From: an uncultured Eubacterium sp.
GTDB taxonomy: Bacteria > Bacillota > Clostridia > Peptostreptococcales > Anaerovoracaceae
DNA: 64,000 nucleotides
Direction: 5' to 3'
Assembly: GCA_946555345.1 (NCBI GenBank)
Contig: CAMNSS010000007.1
Coordinates: 1-64,000 of the forward strand
In this document: in pieces, positions 35,175 to 44,430 of the stretch
How the letters are laid out: each line of letters opens with the position of its first letter
How positions within the stretch are numbered: the stretch's first letter is position 1
Position numbers and translations under genes: made by a program
Notes under the pieces: generated by a model
The model's input: the letters and a program-made list of their open reading frames with translations, nothing else
The model's database searches: none
What the model was told of the DNA's origin: nothing

Positions 35175-36479
35175 ATGGATGGGTATGTGATGTTAGCGGG
35201 GGCTGCGGCGGTCGTCATGATCATGGCAGTGGCAGGGGCGCTGGCCATGTATTGGCGCACGTCGAACATTATGCGCAGCATGGACCGGATGATCGACATG
35301 GCGTTGTCTGGAAATTTCCGGGAAAAGGATTTTTCCGAGGGGCGCTTTTCCAGGCTGGAAGCGAAAACCCGCCAGTATTTGGCTAAGGGCAATAGCGTGC
35401 AGCGGCAGGCGGAGCGGGACAGGGAAAACCTCAAAACGACGATCAGCAATCTGTCGCATCAGACGAAAACCCCCATTGCGAACATCCTTCTTTATATACA
35501 GCTTCTGGCGGAAAAGGAAAACTTGAATGGTGAAGCCGGGCAGCTTCTTTCACAGATCGAAGGACAAGCGGAAAAACTGAACTTTCTCATCGCATCCCTT
35601 GTCAAAATGTCCCGCCTGGAGAGCGGTATCATATCGTTAATGCCTGCGAAGAACCATGTAGCGGAGCTGGCTTACAGTCTTTATGAGGCTTTTTTGCCGC
35701 GGGCAGGGCGGGAAGGAAAATCCCTGACGCTTGATTTGCATGGGGAAAGCCCAGCGTTCGGCGAAAGGGGAGGCTTTTGCACGGAAAAGTACTGCGTGCA
35801 GATTGAAACGGATGGTTCGTGTACGGAAAAGCCTTGCGCCTTGCATGAAACGGATGGCTCTTGTACGGGCTGGCGTTACGTGCAGATTGAAAATGTTCAA
35901 GCGGAAGAAGAAGGAAACGAAAGCGAACGAAATAGAAGCGGGCGGATTGAAAAAGAGCGGGCTGAAGAAGCTCGAAATGAAAACGGTTCTTTGGAAACGG
36001 CAGCGGCAGCAAAGCCCTTTACGCCTGCTGGGAGCGGCGCAGTAAAAACGGAGGAAGCGGCAGAACCATTTGCGCCTGATCGAAATGATTCGATCGAAAC
36101 GGCGGAGGTTTTCGATAGCAGATGGACGATGGAAGCTATGGAAAATATCATGGATAATGCGTTGAAATACACGCCAGAAGGCGGTCATATCCGCATTTCC
36201 GTCATGCATTACAAGATGTTCGCAAGGATAGATATTATTGATGACGGGATGGGAATCCGGGAAGAAGAAAGCGCAAAGATTTTCGGCAGGTTTTACCGTT
36301 CCCAGGAGGCTGCGCAAAGCGAAGGCGTGGGAATCGGCCTGTATCTTGCACGTGAAATCATCTCCAGGGAAAACGGGTATATCAGGGTTCGTTCAAGCCA
36401 TGGAAAAGGCAGTACGTTTTCCGTATTTTTGCCGAAAGCGGACGAGCTGTTCCGGGATGAGGGCGCAGGAACGGAATGA
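35175..36479 (+). CDS. Sensor histidine kinase with a repeat-bearing insertion
   Basis: A 434-residue kinase with one N-terminal membrane helix (residues 4-26), so it has little external sensor. A HAMP-like linker precedes HisKA with H95 in SNLSHQTKTP. The HATPase part carries MENIMDNALKYTPEGG, DIIDDGMGI and GVGIGLYLAREI. Between HisKA and the N box about 110 extra residues are inserted; these include three 14-residue repeats (CTEKxC..xETDGS, 35778-35897) and an acidic E/R-rich run. Intramembrane-sensing kinases of this type usually work with an ABC transporter. Confidence 0.9.
   Translation: MDGYVMLAGAAAVVMIMAVAGALAMYWRTSNIMRSMDRMIDMALSGNFREKDFSEGRFSRLEAKTRQYLAKGNSVQRQAERDRENLKTTISNLSHQTKTPIANILLYIQLLAEKENLNGEAGQLLSQIEGQAEKLNFLIASLVKMSRLESGIISLMPAKNHVAELAYSLYEAFLPRAGREGKSLTLDLHGESPAFGERGGFCTEKYCVQIETDGSCTEKPCALHETDGSCTGWRYVQIENVQAEEEGNESERNRSGRIEKERAEEARNENGSLETAAAAKPFTPAGSGAVKTEEAAEPFAPDRNDSIETAEVFDSRWTMEAMENIMDNALKYTPEGGHIRISVMHYKMFARIDIIDDGMGIREEESAKIFGRFYRSQEAAQSEGVGIGLYLAREIISRENGYIRVRSSHGKGSTFSVFLPKADELFRDEGAGTE
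35778..35897 (+). repeat. 42-bp in-frame tandem repeat inside the histidine kinase gene
   Basis: Three units of 42 bp (35778-35819, 35820-35861 and a diverged, shorter unit 35862-35897) encode CTEKYCVQIETDGS, CTEKPCALHETDGS and CTGWRYVQIENV. Confidence 0.9.
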
Positions 36480-36670
36480 AAAAACTGCGTGCGTTTCCTT
36501 CAAAAAATATTTTTCCAGAAAGCCAAGGAAAACGCATTGGGGGATAGAAAACGAAACGCCGATAGGCGATTTATGCATGAGGGCTGTGCATTAAACAACC
36601 TGCAATAAAAAACATGAAGAAAATTTTGCAATCAATCTTGGAATCAACAGGAAATCGAGGAGGAAAGAAT

Positions 36671-36799
36671 ATGCCTGATATGAAATTAGCGTTTTATGTT
36701 TCCGTAAAGACTGGCGCGCCCATTGTTGCAGGGCAGGATGGAATCGTTGCGTACAGACGGTTAATCCCAGCGGGGGAGGTGCGTTTCTATGCCATTTGA
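36671..36799 (+). CDS. Small protein (42 aa) overlapping the macro-domain gene
   Basis: A 42-residue frame, MPDMKLAFYVSVKTGAPIVA..., starts at ATG 36671 behind AGGAGG at about 36659. Its stop codon (36797-36799) lies 11 bases inside the next gene, so translation of the two is coupled. I do not recognise the family. The strong ribosome-binding site and the overlap argue that it is real. The 190 nt before it hold no other gene. Confidence 0.55.
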   Translation: MPDMKLAFYVSVKTGAPIVAGQDGIVAYRRLIPAGEVRFYAI

Positions 36800-38168
36800 A
36801 ATCGTAAGGAATGATATCGTAAATATGCGGGCAGACGCGATTGTAAACCCGGCGAACCCTAATGCGGTGATCGGTGCAGGAACGGATGCGGCGATTCATA
36901 AAAAGGCTGGCCGAAAGCTGATTCGGGCGCGAAAAAGGATCGGCGTGATCAAGACTGGGGATGCAGTTATCACGCCAGGTTTTAAATTGGATGCGAAATT
37001 CATCATACATACAGCAGGTCCCATCTGGCAAGGTGGGGCCTGCGGTGAAGAAAAACGGTTGGCGTCATGTTACCGGGAATCTTTGCGGCTAGCGAAGCAG
37101 CATAATTGCGGATCGATTGCATTTCCGTTGCTTTCTGCCGGAACTTATGGATTTCCAAAATCCTTGGCTTTGCAGATCGCTATTCGGGAATTTAGCAGTT
37201 TTCTCATGGAAAACGAGATGCGGATTTACCTGGTTGTATTTGATCGGGATGCGTTTGTCCTGTCCGAAAAGCTGTTTTCTTCCGTGGCGGGTTATATCGA
37301 CGAAAATTATGTCCGTGCGCAAACCTGGGATGAATACGGCGGCGATGAGCCATGCCGCCAAAACAGGGATTCCGCTCGCATCCAGCAGGCGTTGGATATG
37401 CAGGAAATCCACCAAGAGATAGAGGCGTTTCCCGCAGCCGGGGTATCTGCTTCTTCGCCTTCTGACAGGCAAGAACCCGTTTCGTTTCCTGTCGCCGCAC
37501 AAATGCCTGAGCCGTTGCATCCCGCTGCGCAAGCATCTGAAAGTTTGCATACCGCTTCACGAATATCTGAATCTTTGCATTCTGGTGGACAAGAATCCGA
37601 ACATCTGCCGGCCGCTGGGCAAACACCTGGCCATTTGCCTCACGTCGTGCGGGAATCTGCCTCTTTCTATGGCGATGGACAGGAAGCTGATCCATTGCAT
37701 TCCCCCGTACAAACGACTGAACGGATGCTTTATGCTCCTGCTATTCGGAGGCCTGTGTCTTTGCATGACGATTCATCCGATACGCTTTCGTGCAAAGCGC
37801 AGGATTTGGAGTCGGCGCTGGGGCGGCTGGATGCGGGTTTTTCGGAGACATTGCTTCATCTCATCGATCGGACGGGGAAAAAGGATTCTGAAATATATAA
37901 GAAAGCAAATATCGACCGCAAGCTTTTTTCAAAGATACGGAACAACAGGGACTATAAGCCTTCAAAGCCGACGAGCCTTGCTTTTGCGATTGCGCTGGAG
38001 CTGGATTTGGAGGAGACGAAAGATTTCATTGCCCGCGCGGGTTATGCCCTGTCCCACAGCAGTAAATTTGATATTATCGTAGAATATTTTATCCAAAACA
38101 GCAATTATAATATTTTTGAGCTGAATGAGGTCTTGTTCGCCTTTGACCAGCCGTTGATCGGGGCGTAG
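36789..38168 (+). CDS. Macro-domain protein with helical C-terminal domain and decapeptide repeats
   Basis: A 459-residue protein in three parts. Residues 1-165 are a macro domain (ADP-ribose binding and hydrolysis) with DAIVNPANPNAVIGAGTDAAIHKKAG, HTAGPIW and FPLLSAGTYGFP. Residues 205-335 are low-complexity linker containing nine 10-residue repeats. Residues 345-459 form a helical domain (FSETLLHLIDRTGKKDSEIYKKANIDRKLFSKIRNNRDY...) that recurs fused to macro domains in Firmicutes and resembles an XRE-like helix-turn-helix. GGGGGAGGTG precedes the ATG. It probably reads or removes ADP-ribose marks; the target is unknown. The VWA and ADP-ribosylglycohydrolase genes follow. Confidence 0.87.
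   Translation: MPFEIVRNDIVNMRADAIVNPANPNAVIGAGTDAAIHKKAGRKLIRARKRIGVIKTGDAVITPGFKLDAKFIIHTAGPIWQGGACGEEKRLASCYRESLRLAKQHNCGSIAFPLLSAGTYGFPKSLALQIAIREFSSFLMENEMRIYLVVFDRDAFVLSEKLFSSVAGYIDENYVRAQTWDEYGGDEPCRQNRDSARIQQALDMQEIHQEIEAFPAAGVSASSPSDRQEPVSFPVAAQMPEPLHPAAQASESLHTASRISESLHSGGQESEHLPAAGQTPGHLPHVVRESASFYGDGQEADPLHSPVQTTERMLYAPAIRRPVSLHDDSSDTLSCKAQDLESALGRLDAGFSETLLHLIDRTGKKDSEIYKKANIDRKLFSKIRNNRDYKPSKPTSLAFAIALELDLEETKDFIARAGYALSHSSKFDIIVEYFIQNSNYNIFELNEVLFAFDQPLIGA
37470..37739 (+). repeat. Nine tandem 30-bp units inside the macro-domain gene
   Basis: Nine consecutive 30-bp units encode decapeptides of the pattern Q/R-x-x-E-x-L-H-x-x-x (for example QMPEPLHPAA, QASESLHTAS, RISESLHSGG). 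All are in frame, with no partial unit. Confidence 0.92.
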
Positions 38169-38522
38169 GGATTTTTTCGCATCTGGTCGTTGGGCTGGGT
38201 GCATAGGGAGTTTTCCCGTATCTGGATAGCTTTTGGGCTGGGCGCAGAAATTATCGTTTCTGGCCAGTTGATTTTGCGCACAGGGCGGTTTTTCGCCGTT
38301 GGGCAGATTTGGTCGGTTCATCGTGATTTTTTTGTTTCCAGACGGCATATGGAACTTTTCGGTTTCCGCTAATTATTGATTGGATCCTGAGCATTTTTTA
38401 TTTGGCCGGTTTCTGGCCGGGCTGTAAAATGTCGCTTGCCATGCGACCAAACCTTTCTTTGTTTCCATTATGGTAAAGACGCAAAACGGACTACAGATAA
38501 AAAGCAATAGGAGGGTTTCAGA
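38169..38522. other. 354-nt spacer ahead of the VWA gene
   Basis: No gene recognised. A weak promoter-like pair, TTGGCC (38402-38407) and TAAAAT (38425-38430) with a 17-nt spacer, lies near the right end. A small TCGC...GCGA hairpin overlaps its downstream side. Confidence 0.4.
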
Positions 38523-39164
38523 ATGGTAGAATTGGTATTTATTTTAGATCGGAGCGGTTCGATGTCAGGGCTGGAAAAGGACACGATTGGCGGGTTTAAT
38601 TCGATGATTGAGAGACAGCGGAAAGAGCCGGGGGAGGTGCTGGTTTCAACGGTGCTGTTCGATAATGATGCGGACGTGATTCATGACCGTGTTCCTTTGG
38701 CAGAGGTTCAAAACTTGACGGAAGATGATTATTATGTACGGGGCTGCACTGCGTTGTTGGATGCCGTGGGGGATGCCGTCCATCATATTGGAAACGTTCA
38801 CAAGTATGCCAGGGCGGAGGATGTTCCCGGGAAGACGATGTTCATCATCACGACAGATGGCATGGAAAACGCCAGCCGCCGGTATACTTATGGGATTGTC
38901 AAGGATATGATCGAAAGAAGAAAGGAAAAGGACGGATGGGAATTTATCTTTCTGGGCGCGAACATAGATGCGGCGGCTGAGGCGCAAAAATTCGGCATTG
39001 ATGAGTTGATGGCGGCTGATTATCACGCTGATGAAACGGGGACGCGCCTCAACTATGATGTACTCAGCGATACGATCATGGGTTTGCGCTGTGATGCGCC
39101 CATTCCATTGAATTGGAAAGCGCGCATCGATGCAGATTTTGAAAAGCGTGGAAAGGCACGATGA
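38523..39164 (+). CDS. VWA-domain protein
   Basis: A 213-residue cytoplasmic von Willebrand factor A domain with a complete MIDAS metal site: DRSGSMSG at the N-terminus, the Thr in GCTALLDAVG and the Asp in ITTDGMEN. No signal peptide or membrane helix. Such single-domain VWA proteins bind partner proteins through Mg. In Firmicutes they are often found near macro-domain and ADP-ribosylglycohydrolase genes; the joint function is not established. TAGGAGGG precedes the ATG at 38523. Confidence 0.88.
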   Translation: MVELVFILDRSGSMSGLEKDTIGGFNSMIERQRKEPGEVLVSTVLFDNDADVIHDRVPLAEVQNLTEDDYYVRGCTALLDAVGDAVHHIGNVHKYARAEDVPGKTMFIITTDGMENASRRYTYGIVKDMIERRKEKDGWEFIFLGANIDAAAEAQKFGIDELMAADYHADETGTRLNYDVLSDTIMGLRCDAPIPLNWKARIDADFEKRGKAR

Positions 39165-39398
39165 GCGCTGCGGTTTCGGCGGTGGAAAGAAGCGCAATCT
39201 GATAGCCGTGGGGCTTTGCGAAGCGGAAAGAGGGGGCGGTTCAATGCCACGAGCGGTTTTCGGCGGCGTGGCAAGGCAAAGGCAACGCAGTGTTTGCGGT
39301 TTTGTATGCAAATCAAGGGGCTTTGGCGGGCAAATTTTTCCGAGTGAAAATAAGGAAAAGGCGTTCAGTGGGATTTTGAAAAAAAGAAAGGAGGCGAT

Positions 39399-40202
39399 AT
39401 GATGCTTGGGGCAATTTTAGGTGATATCATAGGAAGCCCTTATGAGTTTGACATGGGGAGTAAGAGCAAGGTATTTCCGCTGTTTTCGGAGCGGTCTGCG
39501 TTTACAGATGACACGGTGATGACCCTTGCCGTGGGTGCGGCGTTGTTGGATGTGCCACCGGATGCATCCGATGAGCGAATCAAGAAACAGATTGTCCATC
39601 ATATGCGGGAATTTGGGAAACGATATCCGCGCGCAGGGTACGGAGTCCGTTTTTCCCAATGGCTGGCTGCACAAGATCCGAAGCCATATAATAGTTATGG
39701 AAATGGATCAGCGATGCGGGTGTCAGCAGCGGCGTGGCTGTACGAAGATTTGGAAACGGTAAGGCGGGTTGCGAGGCTTTCTGCTGCGGTAACGCACAAT
39801 CATTCGGAAGGCATTAAGGGTGCAGAAGCGGTGGCTAGCGCGATTTTCCTCGCCCGCACTGGGTGCAGCAAGGCGAAGATTAAAGAATACATCGAAAAAA
39901 CGTTTCAATATGTGCTGGATCGCACCTGCGATGAGATACGCCCGGATTATCATCATGTGGAATCGTGCATGGAGACTGTGCCGGAAGCGGTTACGGCATT
40001 TTTGGAAGGCAGGGATTTTGAGGACGTGATCCGCACGGCGGTATCCCTCGGCGGGGATTGCGACACGTTGACGGCTATTGCGGGCAGCATTGCGGAAGGA
40101 TATTATGGCATTCCGGAGGAATTGAGCCTCGTATGCCGCAAATACCTGCCTTCGGATTTGCTTTGTGTGCTGGAGCGGTTTGAGATCTGTCAAGGGCGAT
40201 GA
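39399..40202 (+). CDS. ADP-ribosylglycohydrolase family protein
   Basis: A 267-residue enzyme of the ARH/DraG fold. The N-terminal GAILGDIIGSPYEF, FTDDTVMTLA (Mg-binding Thr/Asp pair), THNHSEGIKGAEA and the late SLGGDCDTLTAIAGSIAEGYYG supply the two-metal site. It removes ADP-ribose from proteins or small molecules. AAAGGAGG is placed for ATG 39399, with a second ATG immediately after. The 234-nt gap from the VWA gene includes GC-rich spacer. Together with the macro-domain protein it suggests a local ADP-ribosylation-reversal module. Confidence 0.92.
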   Translation: MMLGAILGDIIGSPYEFDMGSKSKVFPLFSERSAFTDDTVMTLAVGAALLDVPPDASDERIKKQIVHHMREFGKRYPRAGYGVRFSQWLAAQDPKPYNSYGNGSAMRVSAAAWLYEDLETVRRVARLSAAVTHNHSEGIKGAEAVASAIFLARTGCSKAKIKEYIEKTFQYVLDRTCDEIRPDYHHVESCMETVPEAVTAFLEGRDFEDVIRTAVSLGGDCDTLTAIAGSIAEGYYGIPEELSLVCRKYLPSDLLCVLERFEICQGR

Positions 40203-40597
40203 AGGGGGTGCAATGCCGGGGAATCTTTCAAAACCGTTAGAATCGGGAAAGGGTCTCGAGAGAATCCTATGATATGCTAGGTATGTAAAAAGAGTTGGAT
40301 GCATTTTTAAGAAAACCGTTAGCTGTATCATGGCGGTCCGGCGGACGTTCGTTGTGCAAGGCGCAGAAGGTTAGCGGTAATTGGCGGAGCAGGGACTGTG
40401 AGGGCTTCGGTTGCTTCACAGCTAGCGGTCGAAGAGGATATCGGCCGTTCAGCATCGCTGGCTGTTGCGTACCGCAGCCAGCGGCGGCAATGGCAGTTGT
40501 TTGGCGTTGTTAACTGTCGTACGCCGCAGCCGCTGCTCGTTCTTGATACTCGGCCAGGCCGCTTCAAAGCAGCAGGTTTTCAGAAGGGGGATTGCAA
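40203..40597. other. 395-nt spacer ahead of the ABC transporter
   Basis: No gene supported. It contains two similar GC-rich strings (GCGTACCGCAGCCAGCGGC at about 40468 and CGTACGCCGCAGCCGCTGC at about 40518). Open frames lack ribosome-binding sites until AAGGGGG of the ATPase gene. Confidence 0.45.
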
Positions 40598-41398
40598 ATG
40601 GCAAGCATACTAAAGACGACGAATCTCAAGAAATACTATGGGAGCGGCGATACGATCGTCAAAGCGTTGGACGGTGTTGACCTTTCCGTTGAGGATGGCG
40701 AGTTTGCAGCGATCGTAGGGACATCGGGAAGCGGTAAATCCACGCTTTTGCATATGATCGGCGGACTGGACCGGCCGACGGCAGGAGACGTGGAAGTGGA
40801 TGGAAAAAAGATTTTTACCCTGAAAGACGACGCTTTGACGATTTTCCGGCGGCGGAAAATTGGCTTCGTGTTCCAGAATTATAATCTTGTTCCCGTGCTT
40901 AACGTCTATGAGAATATCGTGCTTCCAGTCGAGCTTGACGGAAACAGCGTGGACAAGGCGCATATCGAAGGAATCATCAAAACACTGGGGCTTTCCGAAA
41001 AGGTAAGCCGGCTGCCCAACCAGCTTTCGGGCGGACAGCAGCAGAGAGTGGCGATTGCGAGGGCGCTGGCAGCAAAACCAGCAATTATCCTGGCGGATGA
41101 GCCGACGGGGAATCTGGACAGCAGGACGAGCCTCGACGTGTTGGGGCTTTTGAAGGTTACAGGGGAAAAGTTCAAGCAGACGATCATCATGATCACGCAT
41201 AATGAAGAAATCGCGCAGATGGCGGACCGTATCATCAGGATCGAGGATGGGAGAATCGCAGGCGGGAGCGCAGAGGCTGGAAAGAATGCAGATTCCCGTT
41301 ATGCGGATGAAAGGATTGCGGCTGGAACGGCCGCAAAAAGCGGATTCGCAGGTGGAAAGCCCGAAAGCGGAAGAATCGCAGGTGACCGCCGTGTTTAA
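40598..41398 (+). CDS. ABC transporter ATPase (LolD/MacB/BceA type)
   Basis: A 266-residue ATPase with Walker [10 protein letters not shown], the Q-loop [10 protein letters not shown], signature [15 protein letters not shown], Walker [13 protein letters not shown] and the H-loop MITHNEE. This is the MacB/BceA class that energises FtsX-type exporters. After the core, about 45 low-complexity residues ([22 protein letters not shown]...) form an unusual tail. The stop overlaps the start of the permease gene by eight bases. AAGGGGG lies upstream of ATG 40598. Confidence 0.93.
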   Translation: MASILKTTNLKKYYGSGDTIVKALDGVDLSVEDGEFAAIVGTSGSGKSTLLHMIGGLDRPTAGDVEVDGKKIFTLKDDALTIFRRRKIGFVFQNYNLVPVLNVYENIVLPVELDGNSVDKAHIEGIIKTLGLSEKVSRLPNQLSGGQQQRVAIARALAAKPAIILADEPTGNLDSRTSLDVLGLLKVTGEKFKQTIIMITHNEEIAQMADRIIRIEDGRIAGGSAEAGKNADSRYADERIAAGTAAKSGFAGGKPESGRIAGDRRV

Positions 41399-44006
41399 CG
41401 TGAGAAACAAAAAATGCATCAGGCGGATTTCATCGAGATCCATCCAAAACAGCATGACGAGAAATGTGGTATCGGTGATCGCGATTGCGCTTACCGCCGT
41501 CATGATTACGGCGCTTTTTACCATCGGCGCAAGCGTGGTACACTCTTTCCAGCAGTCCACGATGAAGCAGGTGGGGACAAGCGCACATGGCGGCTTTAAG
41601 AATCTTTCCATGGAGCAGTATGAGCAGGTTAAGAAAGATTCCAAGGTCAAGGATATTTCCTATACGATCATTGCGGGCGAGCTGACCGGTGATGCGCTTT
41701 TGAAGACGTATACGGAGTTTCGGTATACGGAAGAAAAAGCGGCGGAATGGAGTTATCATGTTCCGGCTACCGGACGTTTACCGGAAAAGGGCATGGAGCT
41801 TGCGACGACGACCGATGTTCTGGATGCGCTGGGCGTGCCGCATAAAATAGGCGCAAAGGTTCCGCTGGAATTTACGGCCGGCGGCAAGGATTACCGGGAG
41901 GAATTTACACTGTGCGGGTTCTGGAAGCCGGATAGCTCCGTAAGCGTCAACCAGGCGTTTATCTCAAAGGAATACTGCGATCGGATTGCTCCTGTCTGGG
42001 ACGATGAAGCAAGGGCGGAAAATATTGACCGGGCAGGCGGCAGCGGGGGATATCTCGCTGGGTCAGTCAACCCTGAGCTTTGGTTTTCCACGTCGTGGGA
42101 TCTTGAGAAACAGATGGCGGACCTGAAAGTGCGCTGCGGATTTGACGAGGATGTGAATGACGGCGTGAACTGGGCGTATACATCATCGAAGGTCGATCTT
42201 GGAACGGCTTTGCTGATGGCTGGGATTCTGCTTGTGATCATGATATCAGGGTATTTGATCATATATAATGTATTTTATATTTCTGTCAGCAGTGATATCA
42301 GATTTTATGGCCTGTTGAAGACGATCGGCACGACGGGCAGGCAGCTTACGAAAATCGTCCGCAGGCAGGCGGGGATTTTAAGCCTGATCGGGATACCGGC
42401 AGGCCTCGCTTTGGGCTATCTCATATCGATCGTGCTTTTGCCCGTGGTGATGCAGATGATGACGATCAAGGATTGCGAGATTATCGCCAGCCCGTTTGTA
42501 TTCATCGGCAGTGCGGCTTTTGCATTCATCACGGTGTGGGTAAGCTGCATTAAGCCTTGCAGGTTGGCGAAGCGAATTTCCCCGATCGAGGCGGTGCGCT
42601 TTACAGAAGGAAATTCCGCTGAAGAACAGGGGCAAAAACGGCGGAGGAGAAAAAATGGCAAAGAGCGGAAGCAGGAAAGAACTCCCCGAAAAGCAAAAGA
42701 GAAAAAATCGCGCAGGGTGACGGCCATATCCCTGGCATGGGGGAATTTAGGCAGGACGCCGAAGAAAACCGTTGCGGTGGTGCTTTCCATATCGCTGTCG
42801 TTGATTATTCTAAACGGCACGGTTACGCTGGTGAAGGGGTTTGATATGGATAAATTCATCCAGTCATACGCTGCTACGGATTTTTATGTGACGAGCGCAT
42901 CCCTGCTCAATGTTTCCTCGCCCGAAACTGATTGTGCGGGCGTTTCTGCGGAGGATGCAGATGCGCTGCAGGGCATTGCGGGCGTGACGGATTTTGGCGG
43001 CGTGTACTTGATGGAAAATTATCTTGACCTGGAAGGTGATTTGCAAAAGCGCACAGAAGCGATGTATGAGAAGTATGCACAGGATTTAGAGCCGGAGGCA
43101 CGCAGGCAGGAAGCGAAGATGTACGTTTACGACGAGCATTTCATTCCGGCCCATGTGTACGGCGTGGATGAATTTATCACGGAGAACATGGATCTTGTAG
43201 AGGGCAGCGTTGACTGGGAAAAATTCGCAAGTGGAAAATACGTGATTGTGGGAACGTATGAGGATAAAAAAGACGCCAAATTTTATGAGGTTGGTGATAA
43301 GGTGAAGATTCCTTTCGATGACGGCAGTGTCGGCGAGTATGAGGTGATGGCGGTCGGAAGCATCGCATATGCGCTAGGCCCGCAGCATTCCCATACGTTT
43401 AATTGCGACCTGGTCCTGCCGGCGGATGAATTTATTTCCCGCACGGGGCAGAGCGGGATGATGAAAGCGGCATTTAATGTAGATGAGAAGCATTATGATG
43501 CGGCAGAGGATTTTCTGGCGGATTACTGCGAGACGGAAAACAGCGATTTGGACTATCGGTCGAAAACGACTTATGTGGAAGAATTTGCGCAAATGCAGAA
43601 TACGTTTATCCTGGTCGGCGGTGCGTTGAGTCTGGTGCTGGCGTTGATCGGCGTCCTGAATTTTACAAACAGCGTGATTACTTCGATCAATGCGAGGCGC
43701 AGGGAGCTGGCGGTGATGCAGTCCATCGGCATGACGGGAAAGCAGATGAAGCAGATGCTGGCAGGCGAAGGCTTATGCCATATCCTGCTGACTGCGGCGG
43801 TCTGCTTGACGGCAGGCAATTTAGCGGTCTATGGCGTGGTACGGCTAGTCATGGAACAGATGTGGTTTTTCACCTATCATTTTGATATCGTGTCTGTGCT
43901 GATAAGCTTGGTTGTGTTCGCATTCTTGTCTGTGCTGATTCCTGGCATATGCTATCGGTCGATGTGCAAAAATAGCATCGTCGACAGGCTGCGGACGGGG
44001 GATTAG
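41391..44006 (+). CDS. FtsX-family ABC transporter permease
   Basis: An 871-residue permease with an N-terminal helix (ALTAVMITALFTIGASVV), a large external domain, three central helices including the FtsX signature region, a basic cytoplasmic loop (RRRRKNGKERKQERTPRKAKEKK in parts), another helix plus external domain, and three C-terminal helices. This duplicated FtsX layout matches BceB-like or lipoprotein/peptide exporters of Firmicutes. Start GTG 41391 is chosen for AGGTGA five bases upstream and the GTGTTTAA overlap with the ATPase stop. A longer frame back to 41202 only mirrors the ATPase tail. It may serve the two-component pair at 34.5 kb. Confidence 0.9.
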   Translation: MFNVRNKKCIRRISSRSIQNSMTRNVVSVIAIALTAVMITALFTIGASVVHSFQQSTMKQVGTSAHGGFKNLSMEQYEQVKKDSKVKDISYTIIAGELTGDALLKTYTEFRYTEEKAAEWSYHVPATGRLPEKGMELATTTDVLDALGVPHKIGAKVPLEFTAGGKDYREEFTLCGFWKPDSSVSVNQAFISKEYCDRIAPVWDDEARAENIDRAGGSGGYLAGSVNPELWFSTSWDLEKQMADLKVRCGFDEDVNDGVNWAYTSSKVDLGTALLMAGILLVIMISGYLIIYNVFYISVSSDIRFYGLLKTIGTTGRQLTKIVRRQAGILSLIGIPAGLALGYLISIVLLPVVMQMMTIKDCEIIASPFVFIGSAAFAFITVWVSCIKPCRLAKRISPIEAVRFTEGNSAEEQGQKRRRRKNGKERKQERTPRKAKEKKSRRVTAISLAWGNLGRTPKKTVAVVLSISLSLIILNGTVTLVKGFDMDKFIQSYAATDFYVTSASLLNVSSPETDCAGVSAEDADALQGIAGVTDFGGVYLMENYLDLEGDLQKRTEAMYEKYAQDLEPEARRQEAKMYVYDEHFIPAHVYGVDEFITENMDLVEGSVDWEKFASGKYVIVGTYEDKKDAKFYEVGDKVKIPFDDGSVGEYEVMAVGSIAYALGPQHSHTFNCDLVLPADEFISRTGQSGMMKAAFNVDEKHYDAAEDFLADYCETENSDLDYRSKTTYVEEFAQMQNTFILVGGALSLVLALIGVLNFTNSVITSINARRRELAVMQSIGMTGKQMKQMLAGEGLCHILLTAAVCLTAGNLAVYGVVRLVMEQMWFFTYHFDIVSVLISLVVFAFLSVLIPGICYRSMCKNSIVDRLRTGD

Positions 44007-44387
44007 CGGCGTGCAGGCGTTGGGATGGAAGTGCAATGCGTGGCGGCGCAGGGTTTGCGAATCATGGCGCAGGGCAGGATCGCGGCGGTGCGCAGCCGTT
44101 GAAGGGGGATAGCGGCATTGGCTGGCAAACAGGCGGCGCAGGCTGGAGCATAATGGCGCAGGCTAGCGAGCGGCCGGGGATAACCGCTCGCCCCGCACTG
44201 TGCCAGCCCGCAGGCAGTCTGTTTGCCTGCGAATTGCGGAACGGTTTGGCAGATGATAGCGTGAGGCGGCGGATGGTCGCACAGCTCACGAACAACACTG
44301 CGCCGCTTCACGCTTATGGCATGATGGCATATGTCCTCCCTTGCTTGCAAGAAAATTTCTCCTTTTTAGGACTTCCAAATCTGCGAT

Positions 44388-44405
44388 TTTTTAGTATACT
44401 AAAAA
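44388..44405. promoter_or_regulatory. 18-bp perfect palindrome ahead of the TetR gene
   Basis: TTTTTAGTATACTAAAAA is perfectly symmetric and ends 25 nt before the TetR-family start codon. Position and symmetry are those of an autoregulatory operator for a TetR dimer. It lies in an otherwise A+T-rich promoter patch. Confidence 0.7.
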
Positions 44406-44430
44406 GAGCAGTGCAGGAAAGGGGTAAAGC

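Noticed and set aside
37470-37739. CRISPR-like array
   Set aside because: Thirty-base units follow each other with no spacers and stay in one reading frame, so this is a coding tandem repeat.
41202-41390. 63-residue N-terminal extension of the FtsX permease
   Set aside because: It reads over the ATPase tail in another frame and has no ribosome-binding site; GTG 41391 has both a site and the expected overlap.
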